In this document: positions 8,178-16,186 of the stretch, piece after piece
Layout of the letters: each line of letters begins with the position of its first letter
Numbering within the stretch: the first letter of the stretch is position 1
Source of the DNA: Bacillota bacterium
GTDB lineage: Bacteria > Bacillota > Clostridia > Peptostreptococcales > Anaerovoracaceae
Length of the DNA stretch: 43,794 nt
NCBI GenBank assembly: GCA_030526355.1
Contig: JAUNDC010000022.1
Coordinates: 1-43,794, forward strand
Direction: 5' to 3'
Notes under the pieces: model-generated
What the model saw: the letters and a program-made list of their open reading frames with translations, nothing else
The model's database searches: none
What the model was told of the DNA's origin: nothing
Program-made: the position numbers and the translations under genes

Positions 8178-9902
8178 TTAATCATCAAAAAACGATTCAT
8201 GCTTTTCTTCGTTAAGATACTTATCCAGCAATGCATCAATATCCGCTTCAGGTTCAGGAACCGGCTTATCAGTTTTGCGCCCTATCAGTGCAATAACAAT
8301 GCCAGCTGCCAGTGCTATCAGCCCTGCCCATTTAAGTATATCCAACACATGCGGAATGATATCACCCATCATATCATAATCGTCCGGACCCCACTCACCA
8401 TAGTCAATTTCATACCATCTGAGCCAGAACTGTCCCAGGAAACCAAAAGCGCCTGCAATTATAAGATATACTCCTATTCTCACAGTATCTCCAACTGCAA
8501 GTCTCGTCTTTTTATTCAACGGATAACGTTCCGGTTCATTTTTAGAAAGCCCTCCATAAATTGCTTTCACTATTATATATGCGACCGGACCGGATGCTGT
8601 AGCTAGAAGCCCCATTACAAAATAATCTGTTCCGTTAATAAGAAGTGCTATTACAGCTATAGCAATCGGGAAACCACAATAAAATACCAGACCTAGTCTG
8701 CCTCCCGGCATCACGAACAGATTTCTCTTCTTTCTTTCCTCGACCGGAAGCTTTTTTCTCAGTTTTATTACAGCAAGAGGCAGTATGATATATAAAGCCA
8801 GCATGAATACAACCTCCATGCTCACAAGTGTAGTGAAATCCTTCTGAGCAAGGATAAGAGTAACAATTGCCAGTGAAATAATACCTACATAAGGCACTCC
8901 TCTTTTTTTGCTTACCTTTACCAGGAATTTCGGACAGAGATTATCATCTGCAAGTACAAAGAACCCTCTTGAACCTGAAGCCAGGTATGTATTGAAAATA
9001 GCACACTGTGATACGATTGCCACTACGAGGAAAACATATCCCCATACAGAACCCAGATTAGCCGTAAGCACTGTTGCATATCCTACTGTCTCACCTGTAA
9101 ATCCTCCATCAGTAGACCAGTTTTCCCAGCTGCCTGCAGGAAGAGAAGCAAGACCACCAAGAGTAGGCAGAACATATGTAAGTGCAACCAGAGGCATAGC
9201 GATAAGCAGGCCCTTAGGAATCACCTGCGGATTCTTCACCTCTCCTGCCATATTTGAAATACATTCATAACCACAGTACATCCATACACATATACAGATT
9301 CCTCCGCCAACACCATCTATAAGATTGTATCCTTCAGGCATTATAGGATCCATAGGGTTGGTGTTCCAGTTGAGGAAGCCCACCAGAGCCACCAGCGCAA
9401 ATGCAAGCACTATCAGTATTGATAATATCGTACTTACTTTGCCCACTTCCTTCAGCCCAAGCAGATTGATAACAGTAAAAATCAATATCATACCAATTTT
9501 CAGAACGTGAACCGCTATTTCCGACATAGGAATCATCTGACTCACATATCCTGCAACAAGAGCCACATATACACCATTCGTAATATAGGTTGATACAGTG
9601 CCCCACCATCCGGCCTGAAAACCCCAGAACTCCCCGAAGGCTTCCTTGACCCATACATATACCCCACCTTCTGACGGAAGTACGGATCCACATTCAGCAA
9701 CCATATTACTTATCGGGTACGCCCATATTACTGGGAAAATGATAAGCAGTATCAGCGTCATGCCCGGTCCTGCTTCAGGAATCATCTCTTCAATTCCAAA
9801 AGCACCAGCAGCCACTAGACAGTACAGCATAAATACTATTCCGGATACTTTGATGTCATGTTTTTTCAATCCTGCTACGCCATGAACTTGTTGTTGGCTC
9901 AT
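8178..9902 (-). CDS. Amino acid permease, APC superfamily
   Basis: This 574-residue integral membrane protein belongs to the amino acid-polyamine-organocation superfamily. Twelve or more hydrophobic helices are visible; the first starts near VSGIVFMLYCLVAAGAFGIEE and contains the unwound-helix glycine pattern. PSEGGVYVWVKEAFG matches the conserved loop after helix 2 of glutamate:GABA antiporter and related permeases. The C-terminus is a cytosolic acidic tail. The exact substrate cannot be assigned. The frame is open to 9965, but the ATG at 9902 has GGAGGTG 6 bp upstream and is clearly the start. It has its own promoter at the end of the Tad operon and a strong terminator. Confidence 0.88.
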   Translation of the reverse strand: MSQQQVHGVAGLKKHDIKVSGIVFMLYCLVAAGAFGIEEMIPEAGPGMTLILLIIFPVIWAYPISNMVAECGSVLPSEGGVYVWVKEAFGEFWGFQAGWWGTVSTYITNGVYVALVAGYVSQMIPMSEIAVHVLKIGMILIFTVINLLGLKEVGKVSTILSILIVLAFALVALVGFLNWNTNPMDPIMPEGYNLIDGVGGGICICVWMYCGYECISNMAGEVKNPQVIPKGLLIAMPLVALTYVLPTLGGLASLPAGSWENWSTDGGFTGETVGYATVLTANLGSVWGYVFLVVAIVSQCAIFNTYLASGSRGFFVLADDNLCPKFLVKVSKKRGVPYVGIISLAIVTLILAQKDFTTLVSMEVVFMLALYIILPLAVIKLRKKLPVEERKKRNLFVMPGGRLGLVFYCGFPIAIAVIALLINGTDYFVMGLLATASGPVAYIIVKAIYGGLSKNEPERYPLNKKTRLAVGDTVRIGVYLIIAGAFGFLGQFWLRWYEIDYGEWGPDDYDMMGDIIPHVLDILKWAGLIALAAGIVIALIGRKTDKPVPEPEADIDALLDKYLNEEKHESFFDD

Positions 9903-9937
9903 TCTTTCACCTCCAGAATTATACCAGTTTTTGTTTA

Positions 9938-9965
9938 ATTTTATCATATTTTTCAGATAATTCAA
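9938..9965 (-). promoter_or_regulatory. Promoter of the amino acid permease gene
   Basis: On the minus strand TTGAAT (9965-9960) and TAAAAT (9943-9938) are separated by 16 bp. The -35 overlaps the stop codon of the DUF6382 gene. No terminator separates the Tad operon from the permease, so some read-through is possible. Confidence 0.55.
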
Positions 9966-10519
9966 GCATCTTTTGTACTTTGATTATCACTGTTTCTCCG
10001 GTATATCTCTCTTCGGTATAGGCCGACTTTATTTACAATATCCAATATATGATAATTATAATAGTATATACATTTTGCTGCTTCTGTTAAGTACTCTGAA
10101 TAGCAGTCACAAATATCAGCTTTGAGCTGTCCGATAAATCCTACAATGTTTTTCTTCAGATTCGGGTTTCCACCGCTTAACGGGACATAAGCTATCTTCA
10201 CCTCTCCAGTATCCTTGTTGTAAAAAACCGTATCTGTGCTTAGAGTCACTTTTGCCGGATCCAAGAGATACTCCACTGCCTTTCCCAGGATAAGCAAGGT
10301 GTTTTCGAGAATATAAAGTGCATCATCTGTACGTTCTATCTGATATCTGCTTAACGGAATAAACCCGCTGCAGTCATAGCATACAGTCTCTCCATTATCT
10401 GCACTTATAAATCCCATCGGCATAAACAGACTGCATTCTCCTGAAGTTAGTATTATTTTTTCATAATCCAGCACTGAGTTTTCTTCCAGCCTGATACTGT
10501 ATTCTCTGTCATTCCACAT
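9962..10519 (-). CDS. DUF6382-like protein without an FHA domain, Tad operon
   Basis: This 185-residue soluble protein resembles the DUF6382 N-terminal domain, with the pattern YDCSGFIPLSRY, then a helical segment YILENTLLILGKAVEYLLDP, then TVFYNKDTGEVKIAYVPL. In Clostridia that domain is usually followed by a phosphothreonine-binding FHA domain; here the protein stops at about residue 185 with a basic, polar tail and no FHA. Its ATG directly abuts the TAA of the pseudopilin gene upstream (TAAATG). Its position as last gene of the Tad operon suggests a cytosolic assembly or regulatory role, which is inference. The family match is by pattern, not by a search. Confidence 0.65.
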   Translation of the reverse strand: MWNDREYSIRLEENSVLDYEKIILTSGECSLFMPMGFISADNGETVCYDCSGFIPLSRYQIERTDDALYILENTLLILGKAVEYLLDPAKVTLSTDTVFYNKDTGEVKIAYVPLSGGNPNLKKNIVGFIGQLKADICDCYSEYLTEAAKCIYYYNYHILDIVNKVGLYRREIYRRNSDNQSTKDA

Positions 10520-11278
10520 TTACTGACCACCTCCACATTTACTGCACGCCACGTAATTCCGTTTGACAGCTTCATTCTTATCCATAATAACTGTATGTCT
10601 GTTAATGGTCGGGCATGTCCCTCTATGGTATGCAGTATTTTCTCCATTGAAACAGAACACTATGCTGCCTGACGGAATATTTTCGGAATTACAGAGCTGA
10701 CAGCTTTTATATTGCCTTCTGATTGTACTGTTAAGCCTTTTCTGTACAACCGCTGCCTTCACATATGTACAATCCTCTGAATGATATTTTTCTCCGGAAT
10801 GAGGGAAGACCCAAACAGGCTCTCCATCAGTCTGAGTTTCAAGCCCATCAGCTCCCAAAGGGTCGATTGTTTGTTTCTTTCCGGTAAACCCTCTGAATTT
10901 AATTCCGGACTCAAACGTGAATTGTCTTCCAAATCCCAACGGCAGCTTCATTTTTATCTCTGCACTGATTCTGAATGAAGTGAGCTTATCAGAGTATCTG
11001 TCGGAATATCCAGTTCTGATATTGCTTATCTTTACATTATCCAGGCAGTCATTATCATCAAGCAGTCGATCACGCACAGTACTGCTGCTGATTATAGCTG
11101 TTCCTGACGGATACGATCTTGCCGCAGCCTTCCCGCTTTCATCCACTGCACCATGGATACAGTTTTCCCATGTTCCGTCCACTTTCATGAAGTATCCCAG
11201 AGAAAGAACTGCCAGAATAACAAAAGGCAGAAATATTGATGCTTCAAGAGAGTAGAACCCTCTAGTATTGTTTTTCAT
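10520..11278 (-). CDS. TadE-like pseudopilin with two C-terminal Cys/His modules
   Basis: The 252-residue protein begins with a type IV-like leader: NNTRG followed by FYSLE, which puts the conserved glutamate at +5 after the predicted cleavage glycine, then a hydrophobic stretch ASIFLPFVILAVLSLGYF. The central part is beta-rich. The last 95 residues contain two copies of a similar unit: YHSEDCTYVKAAVVQ...YKSCQLC and YHRGTCPTINRHTVI...YVACSKC, each with H-x4-C and C-x2-C. These look like small treble-clef (Ada-type) metal-binding units. It overlaps the DUF5702 gene by 17 bp. Export to the pilus or outer face is inferred from the leader. Confidence 0.72.
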   Translation of the reverse strand: MKNNTRGFYSLEASIFLPFVILAVLSLGYFMKVDGTWENCIHGAVDESGKAAARSYPSGTAIISSSTVRDRLLDDNDCLDNVKISNIRTGYSDRYSDKLTSFRISAEIKMKLPLGFGRQFTFESGIKFRGFTGKKQTIDPLGADGLETQTDGEPVWVFPHSGEKYHSEDCTYVKAAVVQKRLNSTIRRQYKSCQLCNSENIPSGSIVFCFNGENTAYHRGTCPTINRHTVIMDKNEAVKRNYVACSKCGGGQ

Positions 11279-12467
11279 ATCTGAAACGCTTTCCGTTTAC
11301 ACGAGCTTCTATTGTTACACCCGATGAATACTCCTGAATGATAAAATTTCTGTTGTAGTTTTTTCTGCAGTTTATCTGTATCAGGTCAAGAATTCTGGCT
11401 GTTCTGATATTTTCATCCTGAAAAAACAACATTATCTGCAGGTACTTTTCGTAGTCATATCCTTTCTCCATCGCCGGCCTTACTGTACCTCCAAAGATAC
11501 CTTCAACAGCACTGTTCAGGTCTATAGCCCATGTTGTTTTATCTTTTATTAACGGCACCTTGTTTCCCTGCATAAGCAGTTCCACATCATTATCTGCTTC
11601 AGCATATGCCCAGGTTGCCGCAAGTGCTGCCTGAGTTGCTGCCGCACCCGCTCCCGGAGTCATCATCTGTGCCATAGCCATTGTTGCTGCATTCTTTTCA
11701 GAATCGGAATAAATATGTGCAAGATTCAGCGGAAATCTCATAGCCTTCAAAGCTATTTCCACCCGTTTCTCATTTTTTCTGTCAGAAAGCTCCCCCGCCA
11801 GTATGTATTCTGCTTCATTCCTGAAAAAATGCTCTGCATCATTCTGTCTTGTCCTGTTGTTGAAATACATCATTATATAGCAGTTCATAAGATATTTCTC
11901 TGTTCCCTCTCTGAAAGCTTCCTCAGCATCAGTTACGCTTTCGGCAATTTCCGCTGCAAGCGTTGTAAGTTTTTTCCCCGGAACCATCCCTGAAGGAAGA
12001 GATACAACCGTAGGGCCATCACGCAAACTTCTTTCCTCCATCATGTTCTCTTCTTTTTTATCGCCTCCGACAGCAGCTTTTAATAATCCTTCTGCCTCAG
12101 TAAGCTTCATATGCTCAATAATCTGCTCCTCTATCAGCTCCTTGTTTACAACAGAAAACCTGCTGCCCGATACATTAACGTCCTCTACCTTTACATCCTC
12201 CATATCATCCAGCGAATAACCCACATAGCTTCTCAGCTTCCTTGTCAGTTGGCTGTCAGATCCGCTCAGGATAAACAGACCATATTCCTTCTGAACATAA
12301 TAGTCAAATTCAGACATGAGAGAATCTCCCGCCAGGTTTATAACTCCGTCTGCTCTGCTTGCGACACTGTAATCTCTGACACTGTATATAAGAAGAAGTG
12401 CAATTGAAACCAAAGCTCCCAGTATAACCATTAGAAATACCGAGCTGCTTCCCTTTTTACTGTTCAT
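11262..12467 (-). CDS. DUF5702-like Tad-associated membrane protein
   Basis: This 401-residue protein has one N-terminal membrane segment (SSVFLMVILGALVSIALLLIYS, about residues 7-28) after a KKG motif and a large extracytoplasmic region. The segment LAGDSLMSEFDYYVQKEYGLFIL is typical of DUF5702 proteins found in clostridial Tad loci. The leader lacks the +5 glutamate of pilins, so it may not be processed by a prepilin peptidase. A lysine/glutamate-rich stretch (about 140-160) and an alanine-rich segment (about 265-295) follow. Overlaps on both sides (11 bp upstream, 17 bp downstream) show tight coupling. Function is unknown; a structural role in the apparatus is inference. Confidence 0.72.
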   Translation of the reverse strand: MNSKKGSSSVFLMVILGALVSIALLLIYSVRDYSVASRADGVINLAGDSLMSEFDYYVQKEYGLFILSGSDSQLTRKLRSYVGYSLDDMEDVKVEDVNVSGSRFSVVNKELIEEQIIEHMKLTEAEGLLKAAVGGDKKEENMMEERSLRDGPTVVSLPSGMVPGKKLTTLAAEIAESVTDAEEAFREGTEKYLMNCYIMMYFNNRTRQNDAEHFFRNEAEYILAGELSDRKNEKRVEIALKAMRFPLNLAHIYSDSEKNAATMAMAQMMTPGAGAAATQAALAATWAYAEADNDVELLMQGNKVPLIKDKTTWAIDLNSAVEGIFGGTVRPAMEKGYDYEKYLQIMLFFQDENIRTARILDLIQINCRKNYNRNFIIQEYSSGVTIEARVNGKRFRYEKQY

Positions 12468-12861
12468 TTCTCAAATCCTCAATAATACCGCAATATCTTA
12501 CGAAACGAACTGCATCCATTGCATAATAATTTCCCTGTATCACAGCCGCGCCTTTTCTCGCCAGGATGCCCTTATGTGACATCATCAGATACTTTTTCCC
12601 ATATACTACTGTATCGATACCGTTTTGTCTCACATACATCTCACCCTGTTCACCCATATCAAACCCTGATTCATGTATATACTTTGTCTTTCTGGTAAGC
12701 TGTCCCGCTTCACTGCGAAGCATTATATGCATGCTGCTCCTTTCTGACATCTGGCTGTAAAAAAACATGATAACGAGCACACATGTGATAACGGAAACTA
12801 TTATCAAAGGCATAACCACAGCAGCTTCCATTATATAGCTGCCTTTCTTGCTGTTTCTCAA
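12457..12861 (-). CDS. TadE-like minor pseudopilin
   Basis: This is a 134-residue pseudopilin. The leader RNSKKG is followed by SYIME, placing glutamate at +5 exactly as in type IV-like prepilins, and then a hydrophobic helix AAVVMPLIIVSVITCVLVIMFF. The C-terminal region is short and polar. The start codon is TTG at 12861; it overlaps the stop of the small Flp-like gene as TTGA, so translation is probably coupled. TadE proteins are minor subunits of Tad pili. No prepilin peptidase gene is in the window, so processing would need one elsewhere. Confidence 0.8.
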   Translation of the reverse strand: MRNSKKGSYIMEAAVVMPLIIVSVITCVLVIMFFYSQMSERSSMHIMLRSEAGQLTRKTKYIHESGFDMGEQGEMYVRQNGIDTVVYGKKYLMMSHKGILARKGAAVIQGNYYAMDAVRFVRYCGIIEDLRNEQ

Positions 12862-13016
12862 TTGAAATCACTCAGCCCTTCAAAGGTTTTGTTTACAAAA
12901 TCTGTGATTTCCGTCTTAAAAATCAAACCCAGAGCAACCGCCAGTGCAACAAGGATTGCGACCTGTACGAGCTCCATTCCCTTTTTGCTTTTTACATTTA
13001 CTATTCTCTTTTTCAT
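12858..13016 (-). CDS. Flp-like small pilin (52 aa)
   Basis: This short gene encodes 52 residues starting MKKRIVNVKSKKGMELVQVA, followed by a hydrophobic helix ILVALAVALGLIF and a short polar tail ending TFEGLSDFN. It fits the Flp/Flp1-like pilins of Tad systems in size, basic leader, glycine before the hydrophobic helix, and position between tadC and tadE. The glutamate is at +2 after the glycine rather than the usual +5, so processing may differ. The ATG at 13016 is 15 bp after the tadC stop; the TGA overlaps the TTG start of the next gene. It would be the main fibre subunit if a pilus is made. Confidence 0.8.
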   Translation of the reverse strand: MKKRIVNVKSKKGMELVQVAILVALAVALGLIFKTEITDFVNKTFEGLSDFN

Positions 13017-13031
13017 CCTTTACCCCTTTCT

Positions 13032-14048
13032 TCACAGCTCAAGCATTGCCGGAGCCGTGACAATTACAATCAGAACCACCAAAAATATAACCAGTGGCAA
13101 AGTAAGCTTTGTCTCTGCAAGTCTGCACCTTTCCTCACAATTTTTCTTTCTGTTCATCCATAGCAGATCGTTTTCGTTTCTAAGCTTATCTGTCAGTTCA
13201 ACTCCTTTGCTTACATTATCATTTATTATATTGGAAATACGGATCAGTTCCTTTACTCCGCACTCTCTGGCAAAGCTTCTAAGCTCTGAATGCATAACAC
13301 CATTCGTTCTGTTTACGGATATGTAAATCTCACGCATTTTTTCCGTAAAATAGTCACCACTGTTATTCTGTAATCCGAAGCTTTCTTCAATTGTTTTCTC
13401 AAAAGCACTGTTGATGACAAGACCGGCATTTAAAAGGAGCACAAGCCTGTTAACAAATTCAGGTAGCCCGCTTAAAACGGATTCTTCCTGTTCCTTCCGC
13501 TGTTTTTTTAACGGAGCATTTCTATTAAAGAAAATTATTGCACACAGCATTGTTATACCGGTTAGAATTACAAGTGTATTGGTCTGTCTCTGTATTTCCC
13601 AGGAAATCTTTTCACCGGAGTCCAGAGCTGCCGGAAGCTCAATCTTTTTCATTCTGCTGTCAGCATTAAGCTCTCCTGCCATCGACCTTAATTCGTACCC
13701 GATGCGTTCTTCGTCGCTTTCAGCAGATTCTGCTTCTTTATATTTATCTGCTCCTTCTTTTTTGTTTGTTTTGCTGTAAGGATCCAGTCTTATATTTACA
13801 GTTTTATCTATGCTGCCGGAATCTGTCTGAACAGTTGCTTTCAGGTTCAGGTGTCCTGCAGCTTCGTCCTCTTCAGGACGGATCATGTAATATCTACCAT
13901 GCTCCTCTATGAAGGTTATAGTTCCTGATGAAGATGAAACTATGTCCGCCAGTATTATCAATATACCTACAACTATTACAGCTGTAATCTGCTTTTTTAT
14001 TCTTCTGTTGTTTTTTTCTTCTGTTATATGATCTGTTGTTTTTTTCAT
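13032..14048 (-). CDS. tadC: TadC-like inner-membrane protein with an extracytoplasmic insertion
   Basis: This 338-residue protein carries a type II secretion F domain in its C-terminal half (about residues 190-310; LPEFVNRLVLLLNAGLVINSAF is characteristic) and a final membrane helix LPLVIFLVVLIVIVTAPAML. The N-terminal half is unusual: a first membrane helix (about 21-38), a polar region of about 115 residues predicted outside the cell (39-155), then a second helix (158-174). It is placed directly after a TadB-like gene, 9 bp away. TadB and TadC form the membrane platform on which the CpaF ATPase acts. The outside region is charged and partly low complexity (98-115). Confidence 0.82.
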   Translation of the reverse strand: MKKTTDHITEEKNNRRIKKQITAVIVVGILIILADIVSSSSGTITFIEEHGRYYMIRPEEDEAAGHLNLKATVQTDSGSIDKTVNIRLDPYSKTNKKEGADKYKEAESAESDEERIGYELRSMAGELNADSRMKKIELPAALDSGEKISWEIQRQTNTLVILTGITMLCAIIFFNRNAPLKKQRKEQEESVLSGLPEFVNRLVLLLNAGLVINSAFEKTIEESFGLQNNSGDYFTEKMREIYISVNRTNGVMHSELRSFARECGVKELIRISNIINDNVSKGVELTDKLRNENDLLWMNRKKNCEERCRLAETKLTLPLVIFLVVLIVIVTAPAMLEL

Positions 14049-14057
14049 AGTACTATA

Positions 14058-14804
14058 TCATATTTTGATATCCGATATTTTCTCCATAAGATATACCCCG
14101 TACACTGTTGCCGCCAATGATCCTGTCATAATCAACCTGCCAGCCAGCGTACTGTATAATGGTTGTATATACGAATATGACATCAGATTAAGAAACAGGA
14201 GCATCAGCAGTGGCATCAGCGAAATGATCCTCCCTTCAATTTTTTTCTGTGATGTAACCGCCTTAATCTCTCTTTCGATATTGATTTTATCAGTCAGAAT
14301 TTCTGTAGTATGTCCAATGATTTTTTCAAGATTCCCTCCCATATTTCTGCAGGTAATATAAACCTGCACGAAATTATTGATATCTTCGCTTTTGCTGCGG
14401 CAAGCAAAATCCTTCAGAAGCAGTTTGTCACTCTCCTTGTTTTCGACTATGCTTATCTTCATATACCTCAGCTCCTGCATAATAGGCTCAGATGCATCAT
14501 ACAGCACCGACAGGTTTTCCTCAGCTTCAATAATAGCTTCCTCCATCTGTCTGCCTGAGGCAATAGAACCCGAAAGCGAATACAGCATATCTTTGAACTG
14601 CATATTTAGCCTGTTCATCCGTTTTGCCGCCAGCTGCCTTTGAAAATAAGGAACTGCAGTTTTTATCAATACCCCTGATACCGCAGACAGCACCAGACTG
14701 TGATAAAACAGATAAACGACAGTAAATATGCAGATATACCCTCCCACATAAAATATCAGTTTTTCCTTCGAGGACAACTCATATACAGAATAATCTCTTA
14801 TCAT
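14058..14804 (-). CDS. tadB: TadB-like inner-membrane platform protein
   Basis: This 248-residue protein has two N-terminal membrane segments (KLIFYVGGYICIFTVVYLFYH and VLSAVSGVLIKTAVPYF), a type II secretion F domain (about residues 75-195; FKDMLYSLSGSIASGRQMEEAI is the recognisable start) and two C-terminal membrane segments around IISLMPLLMLLFLNLMSY. It is shorter than many TadB proteins but complete. Together with TadC it should anchor the ATPase. It starts with ATG 15 bp after the cpaF stop codon. Confidence 0.83.
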   Translation of the reverse strand: MIRDYSVYELSSKEKLIFYVGGYICIFTVVYLFYHSLVLSAVSGVLIKTAVPYFQRQLAAKRMNRLNMQFKDMLYSLSGSIASGRQMEEAIIEAEENLSVLYDASEPIMQELRYMKISIVENKESDKLLLKDFACRSKSEDINNFVQVYITCRNMGGNLEKIIGHTTEILTDKINIEREIKAVTSQKKIEGRIISLMPLLMLLFLNLMSYSYIQPLYSTLAGRLIMTGSLAATVYGVYLMEKISDIKI

Positions 14805-14819
14805 GCCAGATCCCTGCTG

Positions 14820-16103
14820 TTACCTTTCTCCCATAAACATATCCGTGCCGCACCCTGATAGAATCAGTTTTTCTCTATGGATAAGCCGATTATTTGTTAC
14901 CCCATATCCATATTTATAGATGCTGTTTGTTTTTATAATCCCGTTTTCCATTCCTTCAAGCTCCGCTATCTCCATTACCTTCCTACTGCCGTCAGGCATT
15001 CTGCTCATATGTATCATAATATCTATCCCTTCTGTAATCTGGCTTCGAATCGCCTCCACCGGAAGCTCTGCTGCCTGCAGGAACATTGCCTCCAGTCGCT
15101 TCAGCATACCTTCAATATTATTAGCGTGACCCGTGCTCAGACTTCCATCGTGACCGGTATTCATCGCCTGTATCATATCCATCACTTCTCTGCCTCTGAC
15201 CTCTCCTACAATAATACGATCCGGACGCATACGTAGGCTTGCTCTTACAAGCTGGGCCATATCCACCTCCCCCTTTCCCTGGACATTCGCATTTCTGCAC
15301 TCCAGTCTTACAATATTATCCACCTGATCTATCTGCAGCTCTGCAGAATCTTCTATAACCACAACCCTGTCATCAGCCGGGATAGACTGTGACAGCACAT
15401 TCAGCAATGTAGTCTTGCCTGAAGATGTACCACCGCACACGAAGCAATTATACCCTGCTTTTACCAGTATCCTGAGAAACTCCGCAGCTGCTTCTTCTAT
15501 CGTCCCGTTACGTATCAGGTCTTCCATCCTCATAACCCTGTCAGGGAATTTCCTGATAGTCAGAATCGGTCCGTTAAGTGCAATATTCTTATATACGGCA
15601 TTAACTCTCGATCCGTCTGAAAGCCTTGCATCCACAATCGGATTAAGTTCATTGATTTCTCTGTGGACCCTTGAAGCAATCCTTCGTATTAATTCCTCCA
15701 GATCTTCTGTGCTGTCAAAACTCAAAGGCAGTTTCTCTATCCTGCCGCCACGTTCAACGAAAATATTATCCTTACCATTGACCATGATTTCGGAAATGGA
15801 TTTATCATCAATATATGGCTGAAGAATATCCATTTCTCTTCGCAGTGAAAGGAAAATGCGCTGTATCAGCCTGTCATTCTGAATATGGCTGCAGCTTTGT
15901 GATTTTTTTAATGAAAACACATATTCTTCAATTTTCTCAAGGGCAGCAGCATCCGTCATAATACCTTCATTCTCAGTAAGTATCAGTCTTATCTCGGCTA
16001 TAAAGCTCTTTATTTCTTCATTAGTATATGGGAGAAGATTTTTATGGTCCGGTAAGCTTTTCTTAGCGTTTAACCCGTTACTTGTTTGCATATATTTTTC
16101 CAT
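14820..16103 (-). CDS. cpaF: CpaF/TadA secretion ATPase
   Basis: This is a 427-residue hexameric type II/IV secretion ATPase that powers assembly of Tad pili. After an N-terminal helical domain, Walker A GGTSSGKTT lies at about residues 224-232, the Asp box around VVVIEDSAELQ, Walker B RIIVGEVRG at about 296-304, and the His box SLSTGHANN near 319. The substrate-binding segment SEIMVNGKDNIFVERGGRIE is also typical of CpaF. It heads an eight-gene operon. ATG codons at 16103 and 16091 are possible; the first is listed. Possible Spo0A boxes lie 66-82 bp upstream. Confidence 0.93.
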   Translation of the reverse strand: MEKYMQTSNGLNAKKSLPDHKNLLPYTNEEIKSFIAEIRLILTENEGIMTDAAALEKIEEYVFSLKKSQSCSHIQNDRLIQRIFLSLRREMDILQPYIDDKSISEIMVNGKDNIFVERGGRIEKLPLSFDSTEDLEELIRRIASRVHREINELNPIVDARLSDGSRVNAVYKNIALNGPILTIRKFPDRVMRMEDLIRNGTIEEAAAEFLRILVKAGYNCFVCGGTSSGKTTLLNVLSQSIPADDRVVVIEDSAELQIDQVDNIVRLECRNANVQGKGEVDMAQLVRASLRMRPDRIIVGEVRGREVMDMIQAMNTGHDGSLSTGHANNIEGMLKRLEAMFLQAAELPVEAIRSQITEGIDIMIHMSRMPDGSRKVMEIAELEGMENGIIKTNSIYKYGYGVTNNRLIHREKLILSGCGTDMFMGER

Positions 16104-16130
16104 TAATTACATTTATTTCCTTTCACCAAT

Positions 16131-16159
16131 ATAATAAAACACCTGTAAGAAATTTACAA
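16131..16159 (-). promoter_or_regulatory. Likely promoter of the Tad operon
   Basis: On the minus strand TTGTAA (16159-16154) and TATTAT (16136-16131) are 17 bp apart. The element coincides with the hairpin that also looks like the terminator of the upstream sdaA gene, so the same bases may serve both roles. It is the only promoter-like match between the two genes. Confidence 0.5.
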
Positions 16160-16169
16160 GTGTTTTATT
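16133..16169 (-). terminator. Hairpin/terminator after L-serine dehydratase gene
   Basis: AATAAAACAC (16133-16142) pairs with GTGTTTTATT (16160-16169), extended inwards by TGTAA/TTACA after one mismatch, with a 5-nt loop. The T-rich 3' arm on the minus strand and position 18 bp after the sdaA stop suit a terminator. Confidence 0.6.
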
Positions 16170-16185
16170 TCGACATTTTTCGACA
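16169..16185 (-). promoter_or_regulatory. Tandem Spo0A-box-like sites
   Basis: On the minus strand the heptamer TGTCGAA occurs at 16185-16179 and again at 16175-16169, exactly 10 bp apart and on the same strand. This is the consensus 0A box and the tandem spacing known from the Bacillus abrB operator. The proximal box ends 10 bp upstream of the predicted -35 of the Tad operon. The sites are visible; control by Spo0A is inferred. Confidence 0.55.
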
Positions 16186-16186
16186 A

